A stretch of 62,348 bases of DNA from HK-STAS-PATE-36 sp964610345 (GTDB lineage: Bacteria > Patescibacteriota > Saccharimonadia > Saccharimonadales > JAGQNJ01): assembly GCA_964610345.1 (NCBI GenBank), contig CAZSVQ010000001.1, positions 1-62,348 on the forward strand, written 5' to 3'. Shown piece by piece: positions 27,546 to 35,964 of this stretch. Positions within the stretch are counted from its first letter, which is position 1. Every line of letters begins with the position of its first letter. The position numbers and the translations under genes are program-made. Below the pieces are notes generated by a model. That model saw nothing but the letters and a program-made list of their open reading frames with translations. It did not search any database and was not told the DNA's origin.

Positions 27546-28283
27546 GTGAAAAACTTGCTTTTAAATAAAATCAGATTATCTTGGTATTTTGGATTTTTCT
27601 TTATTTTATTTTTTTTGATTTTGAACTTCCTTCCAAGATTCAAATTTGAAGCCGGTGCATTGACACTGTTCTCTGTCAATTCTTTTTTATATGGCTTTTA
27701 CATTTCACCAATTTTGGGAGCACAAAAAGCTCGCATAGAAGAACTTCATAGAATTGTGCGTGCTGAATCAAACGCCATCTTTACAATCATGCTTGCAACG
27801 AAAGGTCTACGAAAGCCACAACGTAGCAATTTACAGTCAAAGTTCTCACTTTATCTAACACAAACCTCTCACAAACTAAGGGGTGATGCAGAAAAGACTT
27901 ATGAAGGAATCATTAGCTATTGCTTGGATTACGACGGCAAAGATAAAGATAAAATGAATAAGCTTTTAGAAAAAATAGTAGCCAATCAACAAAACAGAAC
28001 AAACCTTAGCATGCAATTATCTAATAGAGTTTATAGCAATGAATGGATGATCATGATGGTACTATTCTCTATTACCTTGTCATTTATACTATTGCTAGAT
28101 ACCGGAAGTAGCCTTATTTTGCGCACAGTGACTGCGTTGTTATGTACTAGTTTGACGATGCTCGTATTGATTTTAATCAAGTTGAGTACACTATCACACA
28201 AAAAAGCAAAACAAATGTGGGAACCTTTTGAATCACTACTTTCTACACACTACTATCGCATTGATAAAAATTCGGACGACTAG
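27546..28283 (+). CDS. Hypothetical four-helix membrane protein
   Basis: 245 aa with GTG start; a TAAAAT box lies 9 nt upstream. Two helices near the N-terminus (about 10-30 and 36-55), a soluble helical middle (about 60-160) with many Lys and Arg, and two more helices (about 168-212). No family is recognised. The layout resembles bestrophin-like or DUF4239-type membrane proteins, but no decisive motif is seen. Confidence 0.6.
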   Translation: MKNLLLNKIRLSWYFGFFFILFFLILNFLPRFKFEAGALTLFSVNSFLYGFYISPILGAQKARIEELHRIVRAESNAIFTIMLATKGLRKPQRSNLQSKFSLYLTQTSHKLRGDAEKTYEGIISYCLDYDGKDKDKMNKLLEKIVANQQNRTNLSMQLSNRVYSNEWMIMMVLFSITLSFILLLDTGSSLILRTVTALLCTSLTMLVLILIKLSTLSHKKAKQMWEPFESLLSTHYYRIDKNSDD

Positions 28284-28296
28284 CATTTAAATGATC

Positions 28297-28309
28297 TATA
28301 ATGTATAAT
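28297..28309 (+). promoter_or_regulatory. Twin TATAAT boxes before tRNA-Pro
   Basis: Two TATAAT sequences, at 28297-28302 and 28304-28309, lie 37-49 nt before the tRNA 5' end. Confidence 0.5.
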
Positions 28310-28345
28310 CCTCCCTGTTGGATATTAATTTTTGAAAATTAACGA

Positions 28346-28422
28346 CGGGGTTTGGCGCAGTTGGCTAGCGCGCGCGGTTTGGGACCGCGAGGTCACAGGT
28401 TCGAGTCCTGTAACCCCGACCA
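28346..28422 (+). tRNA. tRNA-Pro (TGG)
   Basis: Complete cloverleaf of 77 nt with encoded CCA: acceptor CGGGGTT/AACCCCG, D-arm GCGC/GCGC, anticodon arm CGCGG/CCGCG with loop TTTGGGA (anticodon TGG), T-arm ACAGG/CCTGT with TTCGAGT. Anticodon TGG reads proline codons. Confidence 0.97.
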
Positions 28423-28592
28423 AGTAAAGCGTTCCTTTCGGTTTTTATTTTATTAAGTATTAGCAGTATGTATATCTTTGAGCAGACAAGAATGTTGTGA
28501 TTGTGACATATTCTTGCATATGTTGCATAAGCATTGTTATAATTTATTAACATAAGTTAAATAATAGGTGGGCAAGGAGGGTTTCCTAGTTC

Positions 28593-29045
28593 ATGAGTAA
28601 TATCAAAAAAATAATAAGTGCGAGCACACTTTTTGCATTAGTGATTGTAGCGGGTTTTGTGATTGTTGGTAGAGGCAGTGTTTCTGCACAAGAGCTGGTT
28701 CAAGAAAACAATCAACAAACTAACAATAACCAAAGTCAATCATTTAATTATGTTGCGCAACCAGGAGACTCTTTTAGTTTAATGGCGCGCAAGGCAATAC
28801 AAACATACGGAATAAACAATAAAGTTAATTTAAGTGAAGCTCAAATTATTTTTGCAGAAACAAATATAACGCAAACTGCGGGGTCGCCAGTTTTAGCACA
28901 GGGTCAAAAAGTTGAAATAAATGAAACTACTGTAAAAGATTGGGTCGAAAAGGCAAAAAGCCTTACCGCCGAGCAACAAGCAGCTTGGGATGTTTATGCT
29001 AAACAAGCAAATTTCAATACAAACAAAGTTGGCCAAGCCTCATAA
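28593..29045 (+). CDS. Secreted LysM-like protein
   Basis: 150 aa. A signal peptide (about 1-32, ending VSAQE) is followed by a Gln/Asn-rich linker and one LysM-like domain (about 52-108), with YVAQPGDSFSLMARKAI at its start and a GQKVEI end. LysM domains bind the sugar chain of peptidoglycan. A strong AAGGAGG site precedes the ATG. It lies alone between tRNA-Pro and the lipid-kinase gene. Confidence 0.7.
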   Translation: MSNIKKIISASTLFALVIVAGFVIVGRGSVSAQELVQENNQQTNNNQSQSFNYVAQPGDSFSLMARKAIQTYGINNKVNLSEAQIIFAETNITQTAGSPVLAQGQKVEINETTVKDWVEKAKSLTAEQQAAWDVYAKQANFNTNKVGQAS

Positions 29046-29081
29046 AACTCTTAAAGTAACTAAATAATTAAACCGCTAGTG

Positions 29082-29087
29082 TACAAT
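29082..29087 (+). promoter_or_regulatory. TACAAT box before the lipid-kinase-like gene
   Basis: TACAAT ends 7 nt before the ATG at 29095: a leaderless-type promoter. Confidence 0.5.
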
Positions 29088-29094
29088 ATGTGTT

Positions 29095-29727
29095 ATGCAC
29101 GATATTGCGCTGGCGGTTTTGCCAGTTTTTGCCCTGCTTGTTTTAACAGAAGTACTTTGGCGTAATAATAGTTTGCGTGGTGAGTCAGCACGCAAGTTTA
29201 TCCATATAGTAGTTGGGTCTTATGTGGCTTTTTGGCCATTTTTGATTAGCTTTGAAACCATTCAGCTTGTGAGCGCAGCATTTTTGATAGTTATTGGTAT
29301 TTCACTTCGTTTTCATATATTTAAAGCTATACATGGTGTCGCCCGAAAAACTTGGGGTGAGGTGCTGTTCGCGGTTGGGATTGGCTTAATTGCAGTACTG
29401 ACAAATGAACCATGGGTGTTTACGGCTTGTATTTTGCATATGAGTGTGGCAGATGGTTTTGCTGCTTTGGCTGGTAAACGTTGGGGCGAAAGTACTCGAT
29501 ATAAAGTTTATGGTCATGAAAAAAGTTTAGTTGGCACAGTAGTTTTTTGGCTGTGTTCGTTATTAATTACCGGTTTAGCGATAATTAATATTCCTGAACT
29601 TCAAGCTAATGCGTCAACCTATTTATTGTGGTTACCGTTTGCAACAAGTTTTGCAGAAAATATCGGCATAAATGGCACAGATAACGTGTTAGTGCCAGTG
29701 CTGGTATATATTGCATTAACAGTCTGA
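29095..29727 (+). CDS. Phytol/dolichol-kinase-like membrane protein (CDP-alcohol kinase family)
   Basis: 210 aa with about six membrane helices. The family motifs are RKFIHIVVGSY (about 33), KTWGEVLFAVG (about 84), SVADGFAALAGKRWGE (about 117) and GHEKSLVGTVVF (about 138), as in VTE5/SEC59-type CTP-dependent polyprenol kinases and related cytidylyltransferases. It probably phosphorylates a lipid alcohol at the membrane; the real substrate is unknown. Salvage of host polyprenols or phytol would suit a dependent lifestyle. Confidence 0.75.
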   Translation: MHDIALAVLPVFALLVLTEVLWRNNSLRGESARKFIHIVVGSYVAFWPFLISFETIQLVSAAFLIVIGISLRFHIFKAIHGVARKTWGEVLFAVGIGLIAVLTNEPWVFTACILHMSVADGFAALAGKRWGESTRYKVYGHEKSLVGTVVFWLCSLLITGLAIINIPELQANASTYLLWLPFATSFAENIGINGTDNVLVPVLVYIALTV

Positions 29728-29850
29728 TCATAAAAATTAAAAACAATTGTGTTTACTAAGCTCGTACATTTTATACATTGCATTAATCAAAACTGTGCTA
29801 CAATAACCACAAGCACAAATAACCAAGGAGAAGGGAATTAAACTAACGTT

Positions 29851-30306
29851 ATGGACGTGTCACCTCTTAATAGCAAATCAACTAACAAACCAAGCAAATC
29901 CAAAAAGCTATCTTCAAAACAAAAGAAACTAATCCTAACCTTAGCAGCCATATTACTAGTAATACTAGCCTTCTGTGGAGTATATAAGTACTCTTACAAT
30001 AAAGGCTACAAAGCCGGAGAAGCTAACGCCAAAAAGAATACTGCCAGTAACGCCCAAGACCTACTAGGTAACATCCAAAACCCATTTAAAACCCAAACCG
30101 GCCAAGTAGAAAAACTAGAAGGTGAAACTCTAACCATAACTAACTCTAAAGGTGAAACCAAAACAATCAAGATAACCAACAGTACCAAAATAACCAAAAA
30201 AACTGAAACCCTAAACAAAGACGCCCTAACCAAAGGCACCAAAGTCACTATCTTCACAAGCGGAGAAGGTGACAACCTAAGTGCAACACGAGTAGTGGTA
30301 AGATAA
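29851..30306 (+). CDS. Single-pass hypothetical protein with DUF5666-like domain
   Basis: 151 aa. A Ser/Lys-rich cytoplasmic end (1-28), a membrane helix (about 29-47), then a small beta domain (about 85-151) with GQVEKLEGETLTITNSKG and TKVTIFTSGEG, a pattern of small OB-like repeat domains (DUF5666-like). AAGGAGAAGGG precedes the ATG. The coding strand is rich in C and uses many CTA, ACC and AAC codons, unlike its neighbours, which might mean transfer. Confidence 0.55.
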   Translation: MDVSPLNSKSTNKPSKSKKLSSKQKKLILTLAAILLVILAFCGVYKYSYNKGYKAGEANAKKNTASNAQDLLGNIQNPFKTQTGQVEKLEGETLTITNSKGETKTIKITNSTKITKKTETLNKDALTKGTKVTIFTSGEGDNLSATRVVVR

Positions 30307-30385
30307 CCCCTCAGCCCACCAAAAAGCAAAACGTTAGATTTAAGATATAAGACGCGAGTCGTAAAAATTCAAGATTTAAGTTACG

Positions 30386-30416
30386 AGGTTTTTAGAGGAT
30401 GAACCTCTAAAAACCT
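30386..30416. repeat. Perfect 13-bp inverted repeat
   Basis: AGGTTTTTAGAGG / CCTCTAAAAACCT with loop ATGAA. It has no U-tract on the + strand. It sits in the gene-free stretch 30307-30508, which also holds a GAC-GCGA-GTC mini-hairpin. It could be a processing signal, a weak terminator or a repeat-element relic. Confidence 0.6.
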
Positions 30417-30508
30417 AAAAAGTGAGAAATGTGGTGGGGTAGGTTTAATTTAAAATAATTTGCTGAAAAATGATTAAAATTTTAAAGATATTCTCAGACT
30501 GTAACTGG

Positions 30509-30514
30509 TATAAT
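30509..30514 (+). promoter_or_regulatory. TATAAT box before the second sortase
   Basis: TATAAT ends 10 nt before the ATG at 30525. Confidence 0.5.
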
Positions 30515-30524
30515 ATACAACTAA

Positions 30525-31172
30525 ATGAAGAGGGTTAAAATAACACGCAAAACTAGCACTTTGTTATTAACTGTTGGCTTTGTGTTGGTAATTATTTTTG
30601 CCGGTGCTATATTTTTTAAGAACAAAAAAGAGCCTCAGCCACAAAATGAACCAACAATCACTTATTCTACTGACACACCAGACGAATCTAAGACCAACGC
30701 TGAAAATTATAACTGGAAAGGCGCGTTAGACGAGCCTAAAAAAATAAAAATTAATCAAATAAGTGTGGATGCATTCATACAAAAAGCTGGTGTTGATCAA
30801 AAAAATCAAGTTGCTGTACCAAATAATGTGCATTTGGCTGGATGGTATAACCAAAGTCAAAAACCTGGCCAAAATGGGCTATCAATTATTGCTGGCCATG
30901 TAACTGGCAAGAAAAGCGACGGCGTATTTAAGCAATTAGGTGTTTTAAAAGCAGGTGATATATTTGAGATAGAACTTGGTAACGGTGAAGTAAAAAGCTA
31001 CAAAGTAATCGAAACAAAACAAGTCAAAGAGGCAGAATCTGCCGGAGTGCTATTCTCTCAAAACCCTAAAGTAAAAAGTCAAGTTAATTTGATAACATGT
31101 GGCGGTTCTTTTAATAAAACCACCAATCAATATGATGATCGTATCATCGTTAGTGGTGAACTCCAAGTTTAA
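30525..31172 (+). CDS. Sortase, short form
   Basis: 215 aa. A basic N-terminus and membrane helix (about 11-31) are followed by a polar linker and the sortase barrel (about 72-215). The triad is H125 (IAGHVTG), C192 (NLITCGG) and R206 (YDDRIIVS). It has the same catalytic pattern as the sortase at 24642 but no N-terminal extension. No obvious anchor substrate lies beside it; the genes downstream encode collagen- and glycine-rich proteins without C-terminal sorting signals. Confidence 0.9.
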   Translation: MKRVKITRKTSTLLLTVGFVLVIIFAGAIFFKNKKEPQPQNEPTITYSTDTPDESKTNAENYNWKGALDEPKKIKINQISVDAFIQKAGVDQKNQVAVPNNVHLAGWYNQSQKPGQNGLSIIAGHVTGKKSDGVFKQLGVLKAGDIFEIELGNGEVKSYKVIETKQVKEAESAGVLFSQNPKVKSQVNLITCGGSFNKTTNQYDDRIIVSGELQV

Positions 31173-31245
31173 TCATTGTATACAGATTAATATTTTATTA
31201 TACTTAAGCTTATGAAAAGTGTTAATAGCTGGGCAATAAATAGTT

Positions 31246-31713
31246 ATGCCTAGACTCCCAATTCCTGGTCAAGACGGTGGTACCTGGGGTAACTTACTCA
31301 ATGAGTATTTGAGCGTATCACACAATTCAGACGGCACTATTAAATCGTCCGCTTTGCCGCCGGCACCGACAGATGGGGCTACCGGCGCTACTGGCCCAAT
31401 TGGTGCGACCGGTGTTCAGGGTATTCCTGGATCAGATGGAGCAACCGGTGCTACGGGCTCTCAGGGTGTGGTGGGAGACCAAGGATTTACAGGAGCGACG
31501 GGCCCAACTGGCATAGCTGGTTTGCCTGGTGCCACTGGTGCTGTTGGCGCCACTGGTGCCACAGGCGATAGCGGCACCTCACGTGTTTGGTTTTATGACA
31601 CAGGTGATTATATAGAAAAGCCAAATGCACGAATATTTGTTGGCCCAGTTGATCCCGGTACAGAAGGCTTTACCTTAGCTGACGGTGATATTTGGGAAGA
31701 CACTAGTGCATGA
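31246..31713 (+). CDS. Collagen-like protein with LPIPG N-terminal module (short)
   Basis: 155 aa. Residues 1-38 repeat the module MPRLPIPGQDGGTWGN with SVSHNSDGTIKSSAL, close to the protein at 15880. Gly-X-Y repeats occupy about 44-108 (GATGPIGATG and similar). The C-terminus is short and lacks the globular head; it ends FTLADGDIWEDTSA, a stretch like the linkers of phage tail-fibre proteins. The stop overlaps the next ATG (ATGA), so the two may work as parts of one fibre. Confidence 0.8.
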   Translation: MPRLPIPGQDGGTWGNLLNEYLSVSHNSDGTIKSSALPPAPTDGATGATGPIGATGVQGIPGSDGATGATGSQGVVGDQGFTGATGPTGIAGLPGATGAVGATGATGDSGTSRVWFYDTGDYIEKPNARIFVGPVDPGTEGFTLADGDIWEDTSA

Positions 31714-32681
31714 CTCGCAAGATTAGGCAAGGTGGCCAGTGGGTACAAGTCAGTGGGGCAAATATTGATTCAGTTGAAGTAGTGCAAAATTCTGTTGACG
31801 CTATCGACCCAAGTAAACTGTATCTTATAGCAAATAGTGTTACTCCGAGTGACTTGGTAACGTTTCGTGTAAATGGCAAGCTAGGTTCTGGCATCTGGTT
31901 CGGTGGCAATGAAATGTGGGTACCACCAGTGCAAGCTGTGGGTGGTGCAGAGACTGATATTATGGTTTCTGGCACCCCATATCGGGTTCACACCTTCACT
32001 AGTAATCTTGATTTTGAAGTACTTGTCGCTTCACTCAACGTTGAGTATCTAATTGTTGGTGCTGGCGGTAATGGTGGAACGGCTAATTCAGTAGGTCTTT
32101 ATTATTCGGGTGGTGGGGGAGGAGCGGGTGGTGATGTGTTGGCAGGAGTAATCACGCTTGGTAATGGTATTTACGCTTGCACAGCAGGGGCAGGGTCTGA
32201 TTCTTCAATAGCGAGCGTAGCGACAGCCACAAAAGGGGCTAATGGAGGTGCTGGGGCAAATCCTAAGGCGGGCAACGGTGGATCGAATACTAACTACACT
32301 GGTGGCGCGGGTCCAAGTTCAGCTAGTAATGTAACCGGTGGCGGTGGTGGTGCTGGGGCATCGGCCAACGGTTCAAATGGAAGTGTTTCAGGCTCATCAG
32401 CATCACAAACAGGAGGTGCCGGGGGAGAAGGGGTGCTCTCGTCTATAACAGGAACAGCTATTGTTTATGGATCTGGTGGTGGCGGAGGACATGGATATGG
32501 CAGCTTTGGAATAGCTCGGGCAGGCGGTACCGGTGCGGGTACAGGTGCAGCAGTCAATAATGCTACTGACCCAATAGCCAATCGTGGCGGTGGTGGAGGC
32601 GGTGCTGCTGGTTACTCTGGCCCGAAGAATGCATCCAATGGTGCTGCTGGAGTTATTATTATTAGGTATCCATTAGCATGA
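31710..32681 (+). CDS. Glycine-rich tail-fibre-like protein A
   Basis: 323 aa. The N-terminal part (about 1-105) starts KIRQGGQWVQVSG and is paralogous to the next protein. A beta-strand YLIVGAGGNGG then leads into a glycine-rich domain (about 110-323) with many GGGGG runs and an end reading GAAGVIIIRYPLA. Such domains, ending in GxxxIRY, occur in phage receptor-binding tips and bacterial surface proteins. There is no signal peptide. It is translationally coupled to the collagen-like gene before it. Confidence 0.7.
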   Translation: MTRKIRQGGQWVQVSGANIDSVEVVQNSVDAIDPSKLYLIANSVTPSDLVTFRVNGKLGSGIWFGGNEMWVPPVQAVGGAETDIMVSGTPYRVHTFTSNLDFEVLVASLNVEYLIVGAGGNGGTANSVGLYYSGGGGGAGGDVLAGVITLGNGIYACTAGAGSDSSIASVATATKGANGGAGANPKAGNGGSNTNYTGGAGPSSASNVTGGGGGAGASANGSNGSVSGSSASQTGGAGGEGVLSSITGTAIVYGSGGGGGHGYGSFGIARAGGTGAGTGAAVNNATDPIANRGGGGGGAAGYSGPKNASNGAAGVIIIRYPLA

Positions 32682-32691
32682 GTATTACAAA

Positions 32692-33675
32692 GTGAGTAGC
32701 AGAAAAATCCGAAACGATGGCCAGTGGGTACAAATAGGTGGCACAGTAGATAGCGTACTGCCAATAACCCAATCTAATTATGATGCATTGTCATCTAAAG
32801 ATCCTAGTAAGATGTATGTTATTACGGATAGTGCTGGGGCAGCCTTAACGGCACAATCCTTTCGTGTCAACCAACGGCTCGTACAGAAGATAATGGTCGG
32901 AGACAATCAACTCTGGCAGCCTGTGGTTTTTGCCACCGGTGGTACAGTTACGGATATTGATGTGGGCGGTGTTATGTGGAGAGTTCATATATTTACATCG
33001 TCAGGGCAACTTGAGGTTTTACAAGATAACTTGAGTATTGAATATCTAGTTGTTGGCGGCGGTGGCGGCGGAGGTGTTCCATCCGGATACAGTGGCGGTG
33101 GCGGTGGTGCAGGGGGTTATCTTGAAGGAGCAATTTCGTTACCAATTTCTGTTATTAATATTTCTGTAGGAAACGGGGGAGCTGTTGGAAGTCAGGGTCA
33201 AAATTCTTCCATCGATTCTAGTGTGATATCGATTGGTGGTGGTGCTGGAGGAAATGGAACTTCAGGTTCTGGAGGATTGGGTGGATCTGGCGGGGGCGGA
33301 ACTTATAATTTAGGTTCTGCAGGAGCTGCAACAAGTGGTCAAGGCAATCCTGGCGGTCCCGGAGCAGCAAGTGCGGGTATAAGTGGTGGCGGTGGGGGTG
33401 CAGCTGGAAGTGGGAGCGAATACGGAAACGGTGGTAACGGACGTCAATCCTCAATTACAGGTACTCTTCAATACTATGCAGGCGGTGGTGGAGGCGGTCG
33501 CTACAGTGGCAGTAGCGGAGGACCTGGTGGTGGCGGCATCGGTGGTGGCGGCGACGGAGGCAAAGGAAGTGCAGCAGTTGCAGGGACACCAAATTCTGGC
33601 GGCGGCGGTGGCGGCGGCGGAACTGCAGCTGCAGGTGGTTCAGGTATAGTAATTGTTCGCTACCAGTTTGGCTGA
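32692..33675 (+). CDS. Glycine-rich tail-fibre-like protein B
   Basis: 327 aa from GTG. It has the same plan as its neighbour: KIRNDGQWVQIGG at the start, VHIFTSSGQLEVL, then YLVVGGGGGGG and a glycine-rich domain ending SGIVIVRYQFG. The two N-terminal parts align along their whole length, while the glycine-rich parts differ, as expected for duplicated and diversified binding tips. The function is inferred from composition only. Confidence 0.7.
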   Translation: MSSRKIRNDGQWVQIGGTVDSVLPITQSNYDALSSKDPSKMYVITDSAGAALTAQSFRVNQRLVQKIMVGDNQLWQPVVFATGGTVTDIDVGGVMWRVHIFTSSGQLEVLQDNLSIEYLVVGGGGGGGVPSGYSGGGGGAGGYLEGAISLPISVINISVGNGGAVGSQGQNSSIDSSVISIGGGAGGNGTSGSGGLGGSGGGGTYNLGSAGAATSGQGNPGGPGAASAGISGGGGGAAGSGSEYGNGGNGRQSSITGTLQYYAGGGGGGRYSGSSGGPGGGGIGGGGDGGKGSAAVAGTPNSGGGGGGGGTAAAGGSGIVIVRYQFG

Positions 33676-33695
33676 TATGTATACAATGGTCATGG

Positions 33696-33701
33696 TAAGA
33701 T
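33696..33701 (+). promoter_or_regulatory. TAAGAT box before the glycosyltransferase gene
   Basis: TAAGAT ends 6 nt before the ATG at 33708; a TACAAT (33682-33687) lies further up. Confidence 0.35.
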
Positions 33702-33707
33702 ATCACT

Positions 33708-34871
33708 ATGGCAAAAATGCGAGAGCAAATGACGTTTCATGTTGTTTCTTTACCTCATACTCAAACAACGCTAGAGTACGAGGCTTGTGCTTACACATCA
33801 AAGGTTCGTAAATTTTGCAACATGATGAAATCGCTCGGACATACAGTTTACCTTTATGCTTCAGAGGAAAACGAGGCAGACGTTGATGAGTTAATAACTA
33901 CTGCATCAAAAAAAGATCAACAAAAATGGTTTGGCAATAATAACTTTAAGCAAAACTTTTTTAATTTAACTTGGGATGCAAAAGATGAACATTGGCAAGT
34001 TACCAACAAACGTTCCATTACGGCCATAAAAAAACGCATTAGCAAAAAGGATTTTATCTGCTTAATTGGTGGTGTTTGTCAAAAGCAAATTGCCGATGCT
34101 TTTCCGGCACATATGTCGGTAGAATACGGAATAGGCTATGAGGGCGTTTTTGCACCGTACCGGGTTTACGAATCATATTCACATATGCATTTTGTTCAAG
34201 GCAAACTAAATGATGACAATGGTAGATTTTTTGATGCGGTTATTCCTAATTATTTTGAGCCAGAAAACTTCCCTTTCAAAAATGTAAAAGAAGATTACTT
34301 TTTGTTTTTAGGACGATTTATTGAACGAAAGGGTTTAGAAATTGCGGTTGAAGTTACACGCCGGATGGGCAAAAAATTAGTCATGGCCGGGCAGGGAGTA
34401 CGTGAAGTTAAAGGTAATAAAATTATTGGTGATAACTTTACCGTAGCAGGTGACCATATTATTCATCTTGGTCATGCTGATGTTAAGCAGCGAGCGGCAC
34501 TACTTCGTAATGCTACGGCCACATTCATGGCTACTACTTATTTGGAGCCGTTTGGTGGCGTAGCAATAGAAAGCTTAATGTGCGGGACGCCAGTTATTGC
34601 TACTGATTTTGGGGCTTTTGTAGAGAATATTCAACATGGAGTTCATGGATATCGGTTTAGAACAATCGGTGAGGCAGAATGGGCGGCAAAAAATGTTCAC
34701 AAACTAAATAACAAGAAAATCCACGAATATGCTGTTAAGAATTTCAGCGTAGATAGGGTTAAATACCAGTACCAGGCATATTTTGAACAACTGCTAACTT
34801 TATGGGAAGATGGTTTTTACTCTAAATGGGACAGGGGTGTATCAAAATATAAACGCTATTTTCGCTCATGA
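33708..34871 (+). CDS. Glycosyltransferase, GT4-like (GT-B fold)
   Basis: 387 aa. The C-terminal Rossmann half is typical of group 1 glycosyltransferases: FLGRFIERKGLEIAVEV (about 205) and the EPFGGVAIESLMCGTPVIATD motif, read in two parts, holding the E-x7-E pair (about 283-303). It transfers a sugar from a nucleotide-sugar donor, probably to a glycan or glycoprotein; donor and acceptor cannot be told. No signal or membrane segment, so it is cytosolic. It follows the tail-fibre-like genes and could decorate them. Confidence 0.85.
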   Translation: MAKMREQMTFHVVSLPHTQTTLEYEACAYTSKVRKFCNMMKSLGHTVYLYASEENEADVDELITTASKKDQQKWFGNNNFKQNFFNLTWDAKDEHWQVTNKRSITAIKKRISKKDFICLIGGVCQKQIADAFPAHMSVEYGIGYEGVFAPYRVYESYSHMHFVQGKLNDDNGRFFDAVIPNYFEPENFPFKNVKEDYFLFLGRFIERKGLEIAVEVTRRMGKKLVMAGQGVREVKGNKIIGDNFTVAGDHIIHLGHADVKQRAALLRNATATFMATTYLEPFGGVAIESLMCGTPVIATDFGAFVENIQHGVHGYRFRTIGEAEWAAKNVHKLNNKKIHEYAVKNFSVDRVKYQYQAYFEQLLTLWEDGFYSKWDRGVSKYKRYFRS

Positions 34872-34897
34872 TTTGTTATCCATGTTAGCAGTATTTA

Positions 34898-35230
34898 TTA
34901 ACAATTTAATGATTCGCCAATAGAGTATTTTGCACCCCAGTTGGCCATTTGGCGCAGAACTCCATGTAGTTCTGAACCTTTTTTGGTAATTTGATAACGG
35001 TAGCGTGGCGGGTGTTCACAGTATTGGCTCTTTGATATTATTTGCTCGGACTCTAATTTGTCAAGACGTTGGCTGAGGGTGCGAGGGCTAATGCTGTCAA
35101 GGGCATGTTCTAGTTCAGAAAATGTTGCTTGACTTTTTGACAGTTCTAGTAAAATGCGAGCAGTCCATTTGTCACCAATTATTTGCAAAGTCCTTTGTAC
35201 GCAACCTGGGCGTTTTTCTATCGGTTTCAT
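34898..35230 (-). CDS. HxlR/DUF24-family redox-sensing regulator
   Basis: 110 aa winged-helix regulator: GDKWTARILLELSKSQATF then SPRTLSQRLDKLE are the HxlR signatures. Cys10 (RPGCVQRTL) is the position of the redox cysteine in YodB and HypR, which sense quinones and hypochlorite. It is divergent from a flavin reductase gene, with a palindrome between them, so it probably represses that gene until oxidised. On its own side TATAAT ends 7 nt before the ATG. Confidence 0.88.
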   Translation of the reverse strand: MKPIEKRPGCVQRTLQIIGDKWTARILLELSKSQATFSELEHALDSISPRTLSQRLDKLESEQIISKSQYCEHPPRYRYQITKKGSELHGVLRQMANWGAKYSIGESLNC

Positions 35231-35237
35231 GAGTTAC

Positions 35238-35285
35238 ATTATAATACACTTTACAAAGTATAGCTAGTAACTATACAATGTATAG
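35238..35285. promoter_or_regulatory. Divergent promoters and operator between HxlR regulator and flavin reductase
   Basis: On the - strand TATAAT (35243-35238) serves the regulator; on the + strand TACAAT (35274-35279) serves the reductase. Between them lie two palindromes: ACTTTACAAAGT (35248-35259) and GTATAG-N7-CTATAC (35258-35276), with a further TATAG at 35281. DUF24 regulators bind such dyads, so this is the likely operator. Confidence 0.55.
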
Positions 35286-35309
35286 CGTAATTTAATTTAA
35301 GGAGAAACA

Positions 35310-35882
35310 ATGAATTTAAAAATTGGAATTATAATTGGTAGCACAAGGCCTACCCGCGCTGGTAAAACCATTACTGATTGGTTTTATTCACAGGTTAAAG
35401 ATACACCAGATGTTAAGTTTGATATTATTGACTTAAAAACAGAAAACTTACCATTTTTGAGCGAACCACAATCGGCAGTTACGGGAGTTTATGAGCAAGA
35501 AAAGTCTAGAGCTTGGAGCAAGAAAATTGCTAATTATGACGGTTTTGTTTTTGTAACTTCAGAATACAACCACGGTTACCCAGCACCACTTAAAAACGCA
35601 ATTGATACTTTGTTTCATGAATGGAGCAAAAAGCCGGTAGCTTTTGTTGGTTATGGCGGCCTTGGTGGTAGCCGAGCTATTGAACAGCTCATTCCGGTAA
35701 TCGCCAGAACAGGCGCCGTGCCTTTGGCTGCCCCAACATTAAATATAACCAATGTTTGGTCTGCTATTGATGACGCTGGCAATGTTAAGCCAGAAAATAT
35801 TATGGGTGACCATGAAAAACTAGTTGAAAACCTAATTTGGTGGGCAAAGACTTTAAAACCATCTCGAGAATCAGTCAAATAA
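35310..35882 (+). CDS. NAD(P)H-dependent FMN reductase (flavodoxin fold)
   Basis: 190 aa. The phosphate-binding loop GSTRPTRAGKTITDW at the N-terminus and SEYNHGYPAPLKNAID (about 90) are diagnostic of the NADPH-dependent FMN reductase/azoreductase group. It reduces quinones, azo compounds or flavin with NAD(P)H. A good AAGGAG site precedes the ATG. The divergent HxlR regulator suggests induction by electrophiles, like yodB-controlled azoreductase in Bacillus. Confidence 0.9.
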   Translation: MNLKIGIIIGSTRPTRAGKTITDWFYSQVKDTPDVKFDIIDLKTENLPFLSEPQSAVTGVYEQEKSRAWSKKIANYDGFVFVTSEYNHGYPAPLKNAIDTLFHEWSKKPVAFVGYGGLGGSRAIEQLIPVIARTGAVPLAAPTLNITNVWSAIDDAGNVKPENIMGDHEKLVENLIWWAKTLKPSRESVK

Positions 35883-35964
35883 TCAAACTTAAATAGATCT
35901 AACAAGCAAAAAGCTGTTATTGCTCATGCTTGCGCATTAGTAAAAAACCTGTTATTGTCGCCTC

